Assembly: GCF_947166265.1 (NCBI RefSeq)
Contig: NZ_CAMVDO010000006.1
Span: 1-64,000 of the forward strand
DNA from: an uncultured Fibrobacter sp.
GTDB lineage: Bacteria > Fibrobacterota > Fibrobacteria > Fibrobacterales > Fibrobacteraceae
DNA: 64,000 nt
Reading direction: 5' to 3'
The notes under the pieces were generated by a model, which was not told the origin of the DNA, did not search any database, and saw only the letters and a program-made list of their open reading frames with translations. Position numbers and translations under genes: made by a program. Of the stretch, positions 24,262-33,036 are shown one piece after another (the first letter of the stretch is position 1; each line of letters starts with the position of its first letter).

Positions 24262-26751
24262 ATGTTTCGACGTTTCGTTGTTGCATCGGTAATGGCTGCT
24301 GTTGTGGCCTTTGCCGCAGATTGGTCAGACTTCGCGGTTGAACCTGATGAGGCTTTCCTAGAGGGAAAGCTTTATTACGAGATTTCTTCGGCGAAAGAAC
24401 TTGCTTGGTTTTCCAAGACGGTTGCTGAGGGTGAAACTCAGGTGAATGCCATCCTGAAGAACGATATTGTTCTCTGGGATTCGGTATCGGGCGATACGAA
24501 CTATTGGACTCCGATCGGTCTTTCGCAAAATCTCGCTTATGAAGGGACTTTCGACGGTAATGGCAAGACGATTATCGGGGCTCGTTCTGAAAATGCTCTC
24601 GAAAAAGTGGATTCCGTGTATAACGGCTTTTTCCGGTTCGTGGGCGCGGGGGCTATTGTCAAGAATTTGACGATTAGGGATTTTGTCATCACGGCAAACC
24701 ACCTTGGCAGCGATACGCTGATGACTTTGGAAAACTTTACCAAGTATACGCCAAAATTCTATTCTATCGTTGGCGGAATTGCAGGGGTGAACTGGGGCGT
24801 TATCGATAGCGTAAACGTAATCGCCTCTGCAGCCTTGGCGAAGGGGAGCACTTCTACGAAGACTTCCATTGAGTCATCAAAGGTCTTGGTGAACGGCTAC
24901 CTGATGTATTACTTTGTTGGCGGTGTTGCCGGCCTGAACTATGGACTGGTGTCGAATGCACGTGTCGATAGCCTCGCCTTGCCGCCGCACGCTTCGAATG
25001 TCGTGATGTACATGGGGGGCGTAGTCGGGGCAAATAAGGCGAATGTTTCCAATTCAATCAACGAATCCGATTTTATAGAAGATGTTCCCTCGATGCTTGG
25101 GGGTATTTGTGGCTTGAACGAAGGCACGCTAGAGTATGTCAAGATGACCGGCGATATGGAAACCTACGACGGAATGGTTGGTGGTATTGTCGCCGATAAC
25201 CGGGGTGCTGTGGCGTGGGCGCAATATACGGGATCCATCGGATATACCTGGGCGGGTCAGGGGGCTTCGCTTGGCGGTATTGCGGCGCTTAACAGTGGTA
25301 CGATTTCCAAGTGCTTTTACGGAATGGAGGACAGTGAGCGAAAGTTAATCCAGACAAACCTTGGCGACAATGGATTTGGTATTTCCCCCGAGGCCTATGC
25401 CGGTGGAATTGTTGCAAGACAGTCGAAAGGGGGATCGATCGATGAATGTGGCGTCAGGGCAACCAGTATTGGTATATCGACAAAATCCGAAAAGTCGGGG
25501 AGTATCTATACGGGTGGCCTAGTCGGCATAGATTCGGGTTATGTCGATAACTCGTTCGTGGCGATCAACTATTTGTCGGGAAAAGGAAACAAGAATCCCC
25601 TCTACAATATTGTTCTCGTCGATGGCACTCATCACTACAACTACTACGATTCCGTTTTGCTCCAGACCGATGTACCGAGGGATACTTCGGGAATCGACAA
25701 GTCCCTGATGAAGTCTCCGAAGTTTACTTGGCTATTGAATACAAAGTTTCGTCAGAAGGGAAATAAAGGCGTTTGGTGCAATGGTGGAGCGTATCCGCTG
25801 CTTGCTGTTGACGGACGGCGTCCTTCGTACAGTGTTGCGCGCTATGTGAACGGGATGCCTTTCGATACGGTCTATACGGACTGCGATGGTCATGCGGTTT
25901 GGGGCGATAGCATTCCAGACCCCTCTAGCGGAAAGGCCCTGAAAAATTGGCAGTTCAAGAACGGCGATAAAATGGTTGATGTGGCGGCCGACAATGTATT
26001 TACGAGGGATACGAGCGTCTATGCGTTGCTTGAAAATATAGAGGGCCTGTTCTTTACCGTGACCTTCAAGGATTACAACGATACGATTTTGCAGGTGTTC
26101 AATGATGTGGGGTACGGAAGGACTCCAGCCTATTCGGGGACGCCTCTGTTCAGGGATTCGGCTGAAACCAAGTATGCCTACAAGTTTATCGGTTGGACTC
26201 CCGAAATTTCGCCGGTCTATGGAAATCAGACCTATAAGGCCGTTTATGATTCGACGGTTCGGTATCGTACGGTATGCTTCAATTTGAATGAATCCTATTT
26301 CAAGTGTACCCAGGCTTATTATGGGCAGGTGGGAGTTGAGTGCCCTGAAAATCCGACTCAGGAATCCGATGAATTATACGATTACACCTTTGAATCGTGG
26401 AGTCTGGATTGCAAAACGCTTGTGGTAAAATCGGATACGTCGGTTTTTGCAAAATACACTGCGCACAGGAAAGGCTCTTCGAGTTCTTCGGAAAACGATG
26501 TGGAGTCGTCTTCGTCAACCGTCGGTATTCGTGTGGTGGCAAATTCGGTGCCTTTGCGTTATTCTGTAACTGCAAATCAGCTTCATTTGGAAGGACTGGA
26601 ACTGAACAAGGCTGTAGCTCTGTTTGATGTCCAGGGGAACCTGGTAAAGCGTGAAGTGGTCTCGACTGAACGGATGTCGATTCCGCTTTCCCGTGGCGGA
26701 ATGTATATTTTACGCTATAACGGAAAGAGTCTAAAAATATTTGTTCCGTAA
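24262..26751 (+). CDS. Secreted GLUG/InlB-type repeat protein with T9SS-like tail
   Basis: Signal peptide (AAVVAFA-ADW). A beta-helix-like region (about 30-520) contains many GLUG-type motifs (GGIAGVNWGVI, GGVAGLNYGLV, GGIAALNSGTI) and one YxISSAKELAWFS...DGNGKTIIG module. Listeria-Bacteroides (Flg_new) repeats follow (about 590-735; YKFIGWTPEISPVYGNQTYKAVY). A short Ser linker leads to a sorting tail (LHLEGLELNKAVALFDVQG ... ILRYNGKSLKIFVP). Probably surface-attached and adhesive; its ligand is unknown. AAGGAGG precedes ATG. It is related to the giant proteins at 45337 and 48370. Confidence 0.85.
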   Translation: MFRRFVVASVMAAVVAFAADWSDFAVEPDEAFLEGKLYYEISSAKELAWFSKTVAEGETQVNAILKNDIVLWDSVSGDTNYWTPIGLSQNLAYEGTFDGNGKTIIGARSENALEKVDSVYNGFFRFVGAGAIVKNLTIRDFVITANHLGSDTLMTLENFTKYTPKFYSIVGGIAGVNWGVIDSVNVIASAALAKGSTSTKTSIESSKVLVNGYLMYYFVGGVAGLNYGLVSNARVDSLALPPHASNVVMYMGGVVGANKANVSNSINESDFIEDVPSMLGGICGLNEGTLEYVKMTGDMETYDGMVGGIVADNRGAVAWAQYTGSIGYTWAGQGASLGGIAALNSGTISKCFYGMEDSERKLIQTNLGDNGFGISPEAYAGGIVARQSKGGSIDECGVRATSIGISTKSEKSGSIYTGGLVGIDSGYVDNSFVAINYLSGKGNKNPLYNIVLVDGTHHYNYYDSVLLQTDVPRDTSGIDKSLMKSPKFTWLLNTKFRQKGNKGVWCNGGAYPLLAVDGRRPSYSVARYVNGMPFDTVYTDCDGHAVWGDSIPDPSSGKALKNWQFKNGDKMVDVAADNVFTRDTSVYALLENIEGLFFTVTFKDYNDTILQVFNDVGYGRTPAYSGTPLFRDSAETKYAYKFIGWTPEISPVYGNQTYKAVYDSTVRYRTVCFNLNESYFKCTQAYYGQVGVECPENPTQESDELYDYTFESWSLDCKTLVVKSDTSVFAKYTAHRKGSSSSSENDVESSSSTVGIRVVANSVPLRYSVTANQLHLEGLELNKAVALFDVQGNLVKREVVSTERMSIPLSRGGMYILRYNGKSLKIFVP

Positions 26752-26778
26752 ACGTGCTTTGAAAAAACGGAGGCTCCT

Positions 26779-27114
26779 ATGCTCGAACAACTGAAACGCC
26801 CTTTCAAGAAACGCTACGACAAGGCCTGCGCTTATGCGGGGCGTTTTGCAGGTCCTGTCAAGGAATCTGCTTGCAAGTTGTTCGCTCTTTTCCCGAAAAT
26901 CGATGCCTTCGCCGGCTCCGAGGATTTGGCCGAAAACTCTGCGGAAGGGGCTACAGCAAAGTCTGGCCTGATTGCCAAACTCAAGGATTTCAAGAACTCG
27001 CTCAAGGGTCTTTCCGACTTGCAGAAACTGATCCTTTTGACGATTGCGGTGGTGCTCCCTGCGGGAATTATTATCGCGGTGGCGCTTGCGGGATTCCTGC
27101 GTAGAAAGAAGTGA
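26779..27114 (+). CDS. Small single-pass membrane protein, unknown
   Basis: 111 aa. A basic N-terminus (LKRPFKKRYDKA) and helical middle lead to one transmembrane helix near the C-terminus (LILLTIAVVLPAGIIIAVALAGF) and a positive tail RRKK. GGAGG lies before ATG. It sits 11 bases ahead of the aminotransferase gene. Codon use is like its neighbours. No family recognised. Confidence 0.7.
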   Translation: MLEQLKRPFKKRYDKACAYAGRFAGPVKESACKLFALFPKIDAFAGSEDLAENSAEGATAKSGLIAKLKDFKNSLKGLSDLQKLILLTIAVVLPAGIIIAVALAGFLRRKK

Positions 27115-27125
27115 TTTTTTAAGCT

Positions 27126-28457
27126 ATGCTTTCTTCGCGACTCCCTAAAGATTTGTCTCCGTCACCGTTCTTTGCCGAACTGGAAAATGCAAAAGCTGAA
27201 GCCCGAAAGGATGCTTTGGCTGGGGAACTCTCGTTTATTGACATGACGGTAAGTTCGCCTGTAAAGGCGGGACTCCCGATAGACCTGGATGCGGCTGTCG
27301 ATGACGGCCGCGGTTCTTTTGGCTGCTGGAATCCGGATGCGGCGGGCTGGAAGTCTGCTCGCGAAGCGGTGGTGGAGTATTACCGTGAACGCGGCGGAAA
27401 CTTTACTGCAGGGCAAATTATTCTGACCGCAAGTACGAGCGAAGCGTATTCTGTTCTGTTCAAGACATTCTGCGATCCGGGAGACGTGATTCTGACGCCA
27501 ATGCCGGGGTATCCGCTCTTGGATACGCTTGCGCAATTGGAGCATTTGGAATGTGCGCCGTATTTTCTGCAACTTAGACGAGAGAACGCTCGCAAGCTTA
27601 CCGATCTTAAAAGGGGCGCTGAGCGACGCTCTGCGCCAGCCGAAGCGAATGCTTTCCGCTTTGTCCTAGATTCCGACAGTCTGTTGGCTGCTCCGGAAAA
27701 AGCGAAAGTCCTGCTGCTGGTCTCGCCACATAATCCGACGGGCCATTGCGTTTCCCGCGAAGAATGGAATTTGGCGGTACGCTTTTGCGAAGAAAACGAC
27801 ATGATTCTCGTGGTCGACGAAGTCTTCGGCGATTACGGCTTTTCGAATAAAGTTTCGCGGACATGGAAGTACGTATTAGACGAGAGAACGCTCGCAGGCT
27901 CGCTACAGACGAGAGGTGAAAGAAATATGTGGGATGCAGGCGGTAACGATTTCGTCAACCTTCCCGAGAATGGTCCCAAGTGCCCGATATTCTGGCTGAA
28001 CGGCCTGAGCAAGGCTGTGGGCTCGCCGCAACTTAAGCTTGGATGGATGGCTTTCTATGCGCCACGCGAAAAATTTGAAGAAATACGTGCTGCACTTGAA
28101 TTCGTGGAAGACGCTTACTTGAGCGTATCCGCTCCGGCGCAGGCTCTCGGTATGTCGCTGTTGCCCAAGGCTTCTGCTTACGAGGCTCAAGTCATGGAAC
28201 GCCTGCTTGCAAATTGGCAGACGCTCCGAGAAGCGTTCCCTTCAAAGTACTGCCCCGAAGTTCTGGGCGGCTGGTACGCGGTGGTACGCCTCGGTGAAGA
28301 TGACGAAGAAATCACGCTTCGCTTGCTCAAGGAAAAACATGTGCTGGTTCAGCCCGGCTTCTTCTTTGATTTTGACGAAGACGGCTGGGTGGTGATTAGC
28401 TTGTTGCAGGAACCTGCGCTATTTAAAGAAGCGGTCCGCCGCATGGCCGACCGCTAA
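27126..28457 (+). CDS. PLP-dependent aminotransferase, class I/II
   Basis: Fold-type I features: STSEAYSVLFKTFCDPGD, SPHNPTGHCVS, VDEVFGDYGF, and the PLP Lys in NGLSKAVGSPQLKLGW. Substrate not predictable from the sequence. Two loops hold unusual inserts: REN..RKLTDLKRGAERRSAP and LDERTLAGSLQTRGER. Both contain the same 21-bp DNA repeat (27574-27594 and 27876-27896), read in different frames, so they look like insertions at the DNA level. The frame is otherwise intact and the key motifs are kept, so the enzyme is probably functional. Confidence 0.88.
   Translation: MLSSRLPKDLSPSPFFAELENAKAEARKDALAGELSFIDMTVSSPVKAGLPIDLDAAVDDGRGSFGCWNPDAAGWKSAREAVVEYYRERGGNFTAGQIILTASTSEAYSVLFKTFCDPGDVILTPMPGYPLLDTLAQLEHLECAPYFLQLRRENARKLTDLKRGAERRSAPAEANAFRFVLDSDSLLAAPEKAKVLLLVSPHNPTGHCVSREEWNLAVRFCEENDMILVVDEVFGDYGFSNKVSRTWKYVLDERTLAGSLQTRGERNMWDAGGNDFVNLPENGPKCPIFWLNGLSKAVGSPQLKLGWMAFYAPREKFEEIRAALEFVEDAYLSVSAPAQALGMSLLPKASAYEAQVMERLLANWQTLREAFPSKYCPEVLGGWYAVVRLGEDDEEITLRLLKEKHVLVQPGFFFDFDEDGWVVISLLQEPALFKEAVRRMADR
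27574..27594 (+). repeat. 21-bp intragenic repeat, copy 1
   Basis: TTAGACGAGAGAACGCTCGC plus A; identical to 27876-27896. Here it lies in the frame that reads RRENAR. Confidence 0.8.
27876..27896 (+). repeat. 21-bp intragenic repeat, copy 2
   Basis: Same 21 bases as 27574-27594 but read as LDERTLA. GACGAGAG occurs again 24 bases further on (27909), so this copy may be longer. Confidence 0.8.
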
Positions 28458-28484
28458 AGTTCGATTTGAATTTTTTAGATATAA

Positions 28485-30530
28485 TTACATCTCAGGCACA
28501 TCAATGTCGTAGCTGGCTTTGTGGCCGGCTTCGTCGACGAGCTTGATGTTGATGCTGCCGCCTGCTTCGGGGATTTTTTCACCTTCGAGAACAATTTCAC
28601 GTGGCTCGGAGTCGTATTCCGCGGCAATCCATTTGTTCCCGACCTTGACCGAGAGTGCGTTTCCGTCGGGAATGCCGTCGTACTTGAATATCAGCGGAAT
28701 TCTCAAGGCGGGCTGACGGATTCCGTTGATAAACATGTCTCCCCAGTAGGGGAATCCGAGGATCGGTGCTTCTTCGTTATTGATGTTTGTAATGTCGCGC
28801 AGTTCGTTCGTCGTGGCGCAACGGTTCTTGCCCTTGGTCTGTTTGCTAAAGATAAACCAGTTGCGGCTAGTTTCGCCAAGCCAGTAAAGCGGATAGTTGT
28901 TTTCGCTGTTTTCGATACAGACGGTCCAATCCTTTAGCTGCATTCCCTTGGGGTGGAATTCGAAGTAGTCGAGGCTGTCGGTACGTGTACGGGTGACGGC
29001 TAGAATCTTTTTCGTCGTGTCGCGTCCGGTAGGAATGCCCGTGATTTTCTGCGTGATGCCGACGTTACCTATTTTGGTGGTCCAGTTCACGCTTCTTTGG
29101 TACTGGTTAAATGCGTAAATCGAGATGGTTTCATCGACAGCCTTGCCATCGCCTGTGGAGCCCGCGTCTGCAGTATAGCGGATGCTTGTCATTTCAGGGT
29201 AGATTTCAAGGATGCGCCCAAGGGTAATCGGTCTTGGCTTGAAGGATTTGCACATATCTTCTTCGATAACCTTGTCGCCAGTCATTGCCGTAAATTTCAT
29301 TCCGTTCTTGCAACGGAACAGGTCAAGCATCGGACGGCTGAGGAAAGTGAATAGGGGAGACGTCTGTACCTTGGTAAGGGTAATGCTTTGGTCACTCTTG
29401 CAACGGGCGTGGAACGTGAATTTCTTGCTCGTGACATTTCCGTTGAAGTCTTCCACTTCGAGGGTGTAGGTGGAAAGCGGAGCGAGTTTTGCGTTTATCA
29501 CGTGCCAGTCGCCTGCGGTGTCCGCTTCTTCGGCCCACAGCAGCTGGTCGCGAATCTGTGCCATCTTGCTATATCGCAGCGTGTCGAGCCATTCGTCGAA
29601 AATCTTTTCGTCGTAGCGCCATACGGTAATGCGGCGTACCGACATCGGATTTTCCTTGGGCTCGCGGCTGTAGTCTGCAACCTTGATAGCCATGTTCAGG
29701 TTGAATTCGTTTTTTACCGGAGTTTCGACGCAACCCTTGTCGATTGCTTCGGGACTTGTAATGGCGAGGTGGTTGCCCTGCCAGACGGCGGCGCCGAAAA
29801 TCTGCGGAGCCATCGTATCGGCGATGACAACTCCTGCGAGTACGGGGTTGATGACTCGGTCGTTGTCGAGGCGAACTTCCAGGTGAAGGTGTGGGTTGCC
29901 GATACCGGTGCTCCCTGCAAAGGTAAGTGTGTCGCCTTTCTTGTAGCTTGTTCCCGGCTTGATGATGACGTCGTTTTTCTTGCTCGCGTATTGCTTCTTG
30001 CTGATCAGGTCGTCCAGTTTTCCGAAACTGCTCTGGTGTGCAAAAGCCCATGTCTTGCCACTCTTGCCCTTAAAGAGCATGAGCTTTCCGTAGAAGAACG
30101 GCGATACCCGAAGTTCTACGACCTTGCCGTCTTCGGGGGCGTAAATCGGCCATCCTTCTTCCATTTGGGTAGAATAGTCGAAACCGGCGTGGTAGCGGGT
30201 GCCACGGTTTTCTCCGAAACTGGAGGTCAGGTAAGCGTCGCGCTCGAACGGACGGTAGGTCGGGGCGTCCGGCTTAAGGACGGTCTTCTGTTCCATGCCG
30301 TCGGCGTTGTCTATTCCGGCCTCGCTACCCTGTGTAGCGGCCCCGTAATTGGTGGTAGAAACCTTTTCGCCAGACTTTGCCTTGATGCAGTCTTCGTAGG
30401 CGAAGGCGTCCATCGTTTCTTCGTTGCATTCCTCCGCGTAGGCGGGGAACATTAGGGCAAGGCATCCGGCGATGCCAAGGATTGTTTTTTTATGTGTAAG
30501 TTTGGTGAATTTATTCCAAATTGTCATCAT
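28485..30530 (-). CDS. Exported M23 family metallopeptidase
   Basis: Signal peptide (CLALMFPAYA-EEC). The LytM/M23 domain lies at about 95-235: RYHAGFDYSTQ (His and Asp zinc ligands, about 110) and GNPHLHLEVRLD (about 212; HxH ligand). This is followed by about 450 residues of beta-rich sequence, possibly Ig-like, ending in a strand-rich tail (GGSINIKLVDEAGHKASYDI). It probably cuts or binds peptidoglycan. It is convergent with the aminotransferase gene and 55 bases from the SPFH gene. Confidence 0.88.
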   Translation of the reverse strand: MMTIWNKFTKLTHKKTILGIAGCLALMFPAYAEECNEETMDAFAYEDCIKAKSGEKVSTTNYGAATQGSEAGIDNADGMEQKTVLKPDAPTYRPFERDAYLTSSFGENRGTRYHAGFDYSTQMEEGWPIYAPEDGKVVELRVSPFFYGKLMLFKGKSGKTWAFAHQSSFGKLDDLISKKQYASKKNDVIIKPGTSYKKGDTLTFAGSTGIGNPHLHLEVRLDNDRVINPVLAGVVIADTMAPQIFGAAVWQGNHLAITSPEAIDKGCVETPVKNEFNLNMAIKVADYSREPKENPMSVRRITVWRYDEKIFDEWLDTLRYSKMAQIRDQLLWAEEADTAGDWHVINAKLAPLSTYTLEVEDFNGNVTSKKFTFHARCKSDQSITLTKVQTSPLFTFLSRPMLDLFRCKNGMKFTAMTGDKVIEEDMCKSFKPRPITLGRILEIYPEMTSIRYTADAGSTGDGKAVDETISIYAFNQYQRSVNWTTKIGNVGITQKITGIPTGRDTTKKILAVTRTRTDSLDYFEFHPKGMQLKDWTVCIENSENNYPLYWLGETSRNWFIFSKQTKGKNRCATTNELRDITNINNEEAPILGFPYWGDMFINGIRQPALRIPLIFKYDGIPDGNALSVKVGNKWIAAEYDSEPREIVLEGEKIPEAGGSINIKLVDEAGHKASYDIDVPEM

Positions 30531-30585
30531 GAAATAAAAAATACAAAAATGTTACAAGTTTGTCTGCGATTCTTCGGGAACAGGC

Positions 30586-31356
30586 CTATTGCATGTTGAA
30601 CATGGGAATAATTTTGTCGTTTCCGTTGACCTGCGGGAGTTTTCCGTCCCATTTTTCAATCCACTTGAGCATCAGGTATTCCTTGCCGTTCTGTTTCTTA
30701 AGGGCCTCCATTTGGAGGGCTATGACGGCAGAGTCGGCTTTAGCCTTTGCAACACGCTGTTCGTTCTGGTAGTCCATCTTGATCTTAATGTTCTTTTCTT
30801 TCAGGGCTTCCTGCTCCTGGACCTGTTTCGCTTCGATAGCTTCGTTAAAGGCTCGGCTGAACTGGAATTCCGTGATGGTAAATCCGTCGATGATAATGTG
30901 GGCGTTTGCCGAGTCGAGTTTCGACTTGAGCGCCGATTCCATGCGACTGCGGATTTCTTCGCGTTTCTGGAGCATTTCTTCGGGGACGTACTGCGGAGTG
31001 ATTCCGGTAATCGTTTCCTTGATCTTGGGCTGGAGTACCGTCGAAACGTAGTGGGTCCCGTATTTTGAATAAATTCGGCCCACATTTTCCGGATCCACGT
31101 GGTAGTTCACGTTTGTGCCGACGTAAACCGTCTGCAGGTCCTTCGAGCCGGATTCGATCTTGACGGTTTCGAGTTGCGTGCATACGGGGATGCGGATGAC
31201 TTCCTTGGTGATAATGTTGTAGAAGTTTAGACCGGGCTCAAAGGTCTCGTTATATTTTCCGAACTGGAGAACGACGCCGCGTTCAGTTTCGTCGATCTGG
31301 GCGCATCCAAAGAGGGTGAATGCTGCTGTGATGGCAATAAGTAGAGATTTTTTCAT
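30586..31356 (-). CDS. SPFH/prohibitin-family lipoprotein
   Basis: ATG at 31356 with GGAAG upstream; an earlier in-frame start at 31425 would run into the tRNA terminator. The signal peptide ends in the lipobox TLFGC. The SPFH/Band 7 domain (about 20-190) includes GVVLQFGKYNETFEPGLNF and VYVGTNVNYHVDPEN, then IIIDGFTITEFQFSRAFNEAIEAKQVQEQEALK, a prohibitin-type coiled coil. A lipid-anchored SPFH protein is uncommon; most use an N-terminal helix. Membrane scaffold role is inference. Confidence 0.85.
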   Translation of the reverse strand: MKKSLLIAITAAFTLFGCAQIDETERGVVLQFGKYNETFEPGLNFYNIITKEVIRIPVCTQLETVKIESGSKDLQTVYVGTNVNYHVDPENVGRIYSKYGTHYVSTVLQPKIKETITGITPQYVPEEMLQKREEIRSRMESALKSKLDSANAHIIIDGFTITEFQFSRAFNEAIEAKQVQEQEALKEKNIKIKMDYQNEQRVAKAKADSAVIALQMEALKKQNGKEYLMLKWIEKWDGKLPQVNGNDKIIPMFNMQ

Positions 31357-31427
31357 GGAGTGCTTCCTTTTTTGTTTCGTATGAAATTTACCTATTTGGT
31401 GTGTGGGACATAAGGTGAAATGCAAAA

Positions 31428-31463
31428 AAAGAGCCGTTTGCTTATTGCAAACGGCTCTTTTTC
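31428..31463 (-). terminator. Rho-independent terminator (minus strand) of the tRNA gene
   Basis: GAGCCGTTTGC (31431-31441) pairs with GCAAACGGCTC (31447-31457), loop TTATT. The minus strand then reads TTTTTTTGC. The plus side is also T-rich, so it may act both ways. Confidence 0.85.
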
Positions 31464-31465
31464 AG

Positions 31466-31538
31466 TGGAGCTAAGGAGAGTCGAACTCCTGACCTCCTGC
31501 ATGCCATGCAGGCGCTCTACCAACTGAGCTATAACCCC
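31466..31538 (-). tRNA. tRNA-Ala (anticodon GGC)
   Basis: The minus strand reads GGGGTTATAGCTCAGTTGGT at the 5' end. The anticodon arm is CCTGC-ATGGCAT-GCAGG (anticodon GGC), the T-arm loop is GTTCGACTC and the acceptor 3' strand is TAGCTCC with discriminator A. The cloverleaf is complete; CCA is not encoded. A terminator follows immediately. Confidence 0.97.
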
Positions 31539-31633
31539 GAAAGGACACGCCAAATATAGAAGAAATATTTTTGCTTGTCAAGGGGGAAGGATGAAAAAAA
31601 ATGAAATTTTTTTTTGAGTTCTACGATTCCATT

Positions 31634-31656
31634 AAAAAAGCCCGCTTGGGGCGGGC
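31634..31656 (-). terminator. Rho-independent terminator (minus strand)
   Basis: GCCCGC (31640-31645) pairs with GCGGGC (31651-31656). The minus strand continues TTTTTT. It ends the cyclophilin gene. Confidence 0.85.
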
Positions 31657-31685
31657 AAATTTCAAGAGACAAGTGTCTTATGCTG

Positions 31686-32231
31686 TTATGCTTTTTCGAT
31701 CGTCACGGATTCGATGATCACGTCTTCGAACGGTGCGTCGCGGCGGTCGGTCTTGACTCCTGCAATTTCGTCGAGGACTTCGAAACCTTCATAGAGCTGG
31801 CCGAATACGGAGTAGCCGTCGGCGGGGCCGGGGCCAACCTGGTCGTGATCCAAGAAATGCACGTTGTCGCCGTGAACAATGAAGAACTGGCTACCGATGG
31901 AGTTCGGCATGGCAGTCTTTGCCCAGCTCAGAGCGCCACGCATGTGGGTGAGACGCGGGTCGTACTTGTCGCCAATCGTGGTGCCGGGGCCCTTGGCGGA
32001 GTGTCCGCCGGTACCGTTGCGGTTCGTGAAGTCGCCACCCTGGATCATGAAATCCTTGATAATGCGATGGAACGGGGCTCCGTCATACTTGCCCTGCTTG
32101 GCGAGTTCAATAAAGTTCGTGGCACATTCGCCGACGAGTTCTTCAAAAAGGCGCAACTTCATGGTGCCGTGGTTGGTCTTCATGATGGCGATGGTTTCGC
32201 CTGCTTCCGGTTTACCCAGCTGATTGAACAT
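31686..32231 (-). CDS. Peptidyl-prolyl cis-trans isomerase, cyclophilin type
   Basis: Catalyses proline isomerisation. Core motifs: NFIELAKQGKYDGAPFHRII, FMIQGGDFTNRNGTGGHS, and SQFFIVHGDNVHFLDHDQ. I chose the ATG at 32231 with GGAG upstream; a longer frame to 32306 has no ribosome site. No signal peptide, so cytoplasmic. Divergent from pyrR. Confidence 0.93.
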   Translation of the reverse strand: MFNQLGKPEAGETIAIMKTNHGTMKLRLFEELVGECATNFIELAKQGKYDGAPFHRIIKDFMIQGGDFTNRNGTGGHSAKGPGTTIGDKYDPRLTHMRGALSWAKTAMPNSIGSQFFIVHGDNVHFLDHDQVGPGPADGYSVFGQLYEGFEVLDEIAGVKTDRRDAPFEDVIIESVTIEKA

Positions 32232-32474
32232 AGAATCTCCTATAGGTGTGAGGAATGAGCTCGCTACGCTTTGAGCTGCGAGTTTGAAAGGAATAGTCTC
32301 TAGCAAAAAGCGTAATATGTTGTTTTCCTTATATATATAAAAAATAGGGGTGTTTTACAACTTTTCCAAAAAAAAAGTCAAGAAAAAAACTAATTTCTAG
32401 CAGAAAAACTCAAAACGAACGGCGCGAGTGACCTCGAACCTCAGAGGGCGCTTTGCGACCGACCTGATACCTAT

Positions 32475-33035
32475 ATGAAAGACAACTGCAAAAAGATCAG
32501 AGAATTGCTGTCTGCGCAGGCGATGGAATTCGCCCTCGACGAAATGGCGGCAAAGCTTGCCAAGATGCATCCGACTGCCGACGACATGGTGGTGCTCGGC
32601 ATGGCAAGCCGCGGAATCCCTCTCGCGAAAAAGCTTTGCGAGCGCTTAAGCCAAAAGTTTAACAAGACTGTCCCGATGGGGAGCCTCGATGCGACCTTCT
32701 ACCGCGACGATTTCCACTATCGCACCCACATGGGTTCCAGTGAAATGCGCATTACCGAAATGCCAGCCTCTGTAGAAGGCAAGACGGTGATTCTCGTGGA
32801 CGACGTGCTTTATACGGGCCGCTCGGTGCGTGCCGCCATGCAGGCGATCCTCGACCTCGGACGTCCCTCTGCCATCCGCCTTTGTGTGCTGGTGGACCGT
32901 GGACATCGCGAACTCCCGATTGCCCCCGATTGCGTGGGACTTACGGTTGAAACCGCACAGGATCAGGAAGTCCGTGTACAGATCGAACCGATCGACAAAG
33001 AAAATTCCGTTTACCTTGTAGAAGTGGAGGCTTAA
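32475..33035 (+). CDS. pyrR: Bifunctional pyr operon regulator / uracil phosphoribosyltransferase
   Basis: Phosphoribosyltransferase fold: VVLGMASRGIPLAKKL, LDATFYRDDF, and the PRPP loop VILVDDVLYTGRSVRAAM. PyrR binds pyr mRNA leaders with UMP and also makes UMP from uracil. It leads the pyrB-pyrX operon. The 168-bp upstream region has AACCTCAGAGGGC near 32438, loosely like the PyrR-binding loop, but no clear terminator. Confidence 0.92.
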   Translation: MKDNCKKIRELLSAQAMEFALDEMAAKLAKMHPTADDMVVLGMASRGIPLAKKLCERLSQKFNKTVPMGSLDATFYRDDFHYRTHMGSSEMRITEMPASVEGKTVILVDDVLYTGRSVRAAMQAILDLGRPSAIRLCVLVDRGHRELPIAPDCVGLTVETAQDQEVRVQIEPIDKENSVYLVEVEA

Positions 33036-33036
33036 G

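Noticed and set aside
22829-24286. Long minus-strand open frame opposite leuA
   Set aside because: It is antisense to a clear leuA gene. Its His-, Val- and Arg-rich composition is typical of the reverse reading of a G+C-rich coding strand, and it has no recognisable motif.
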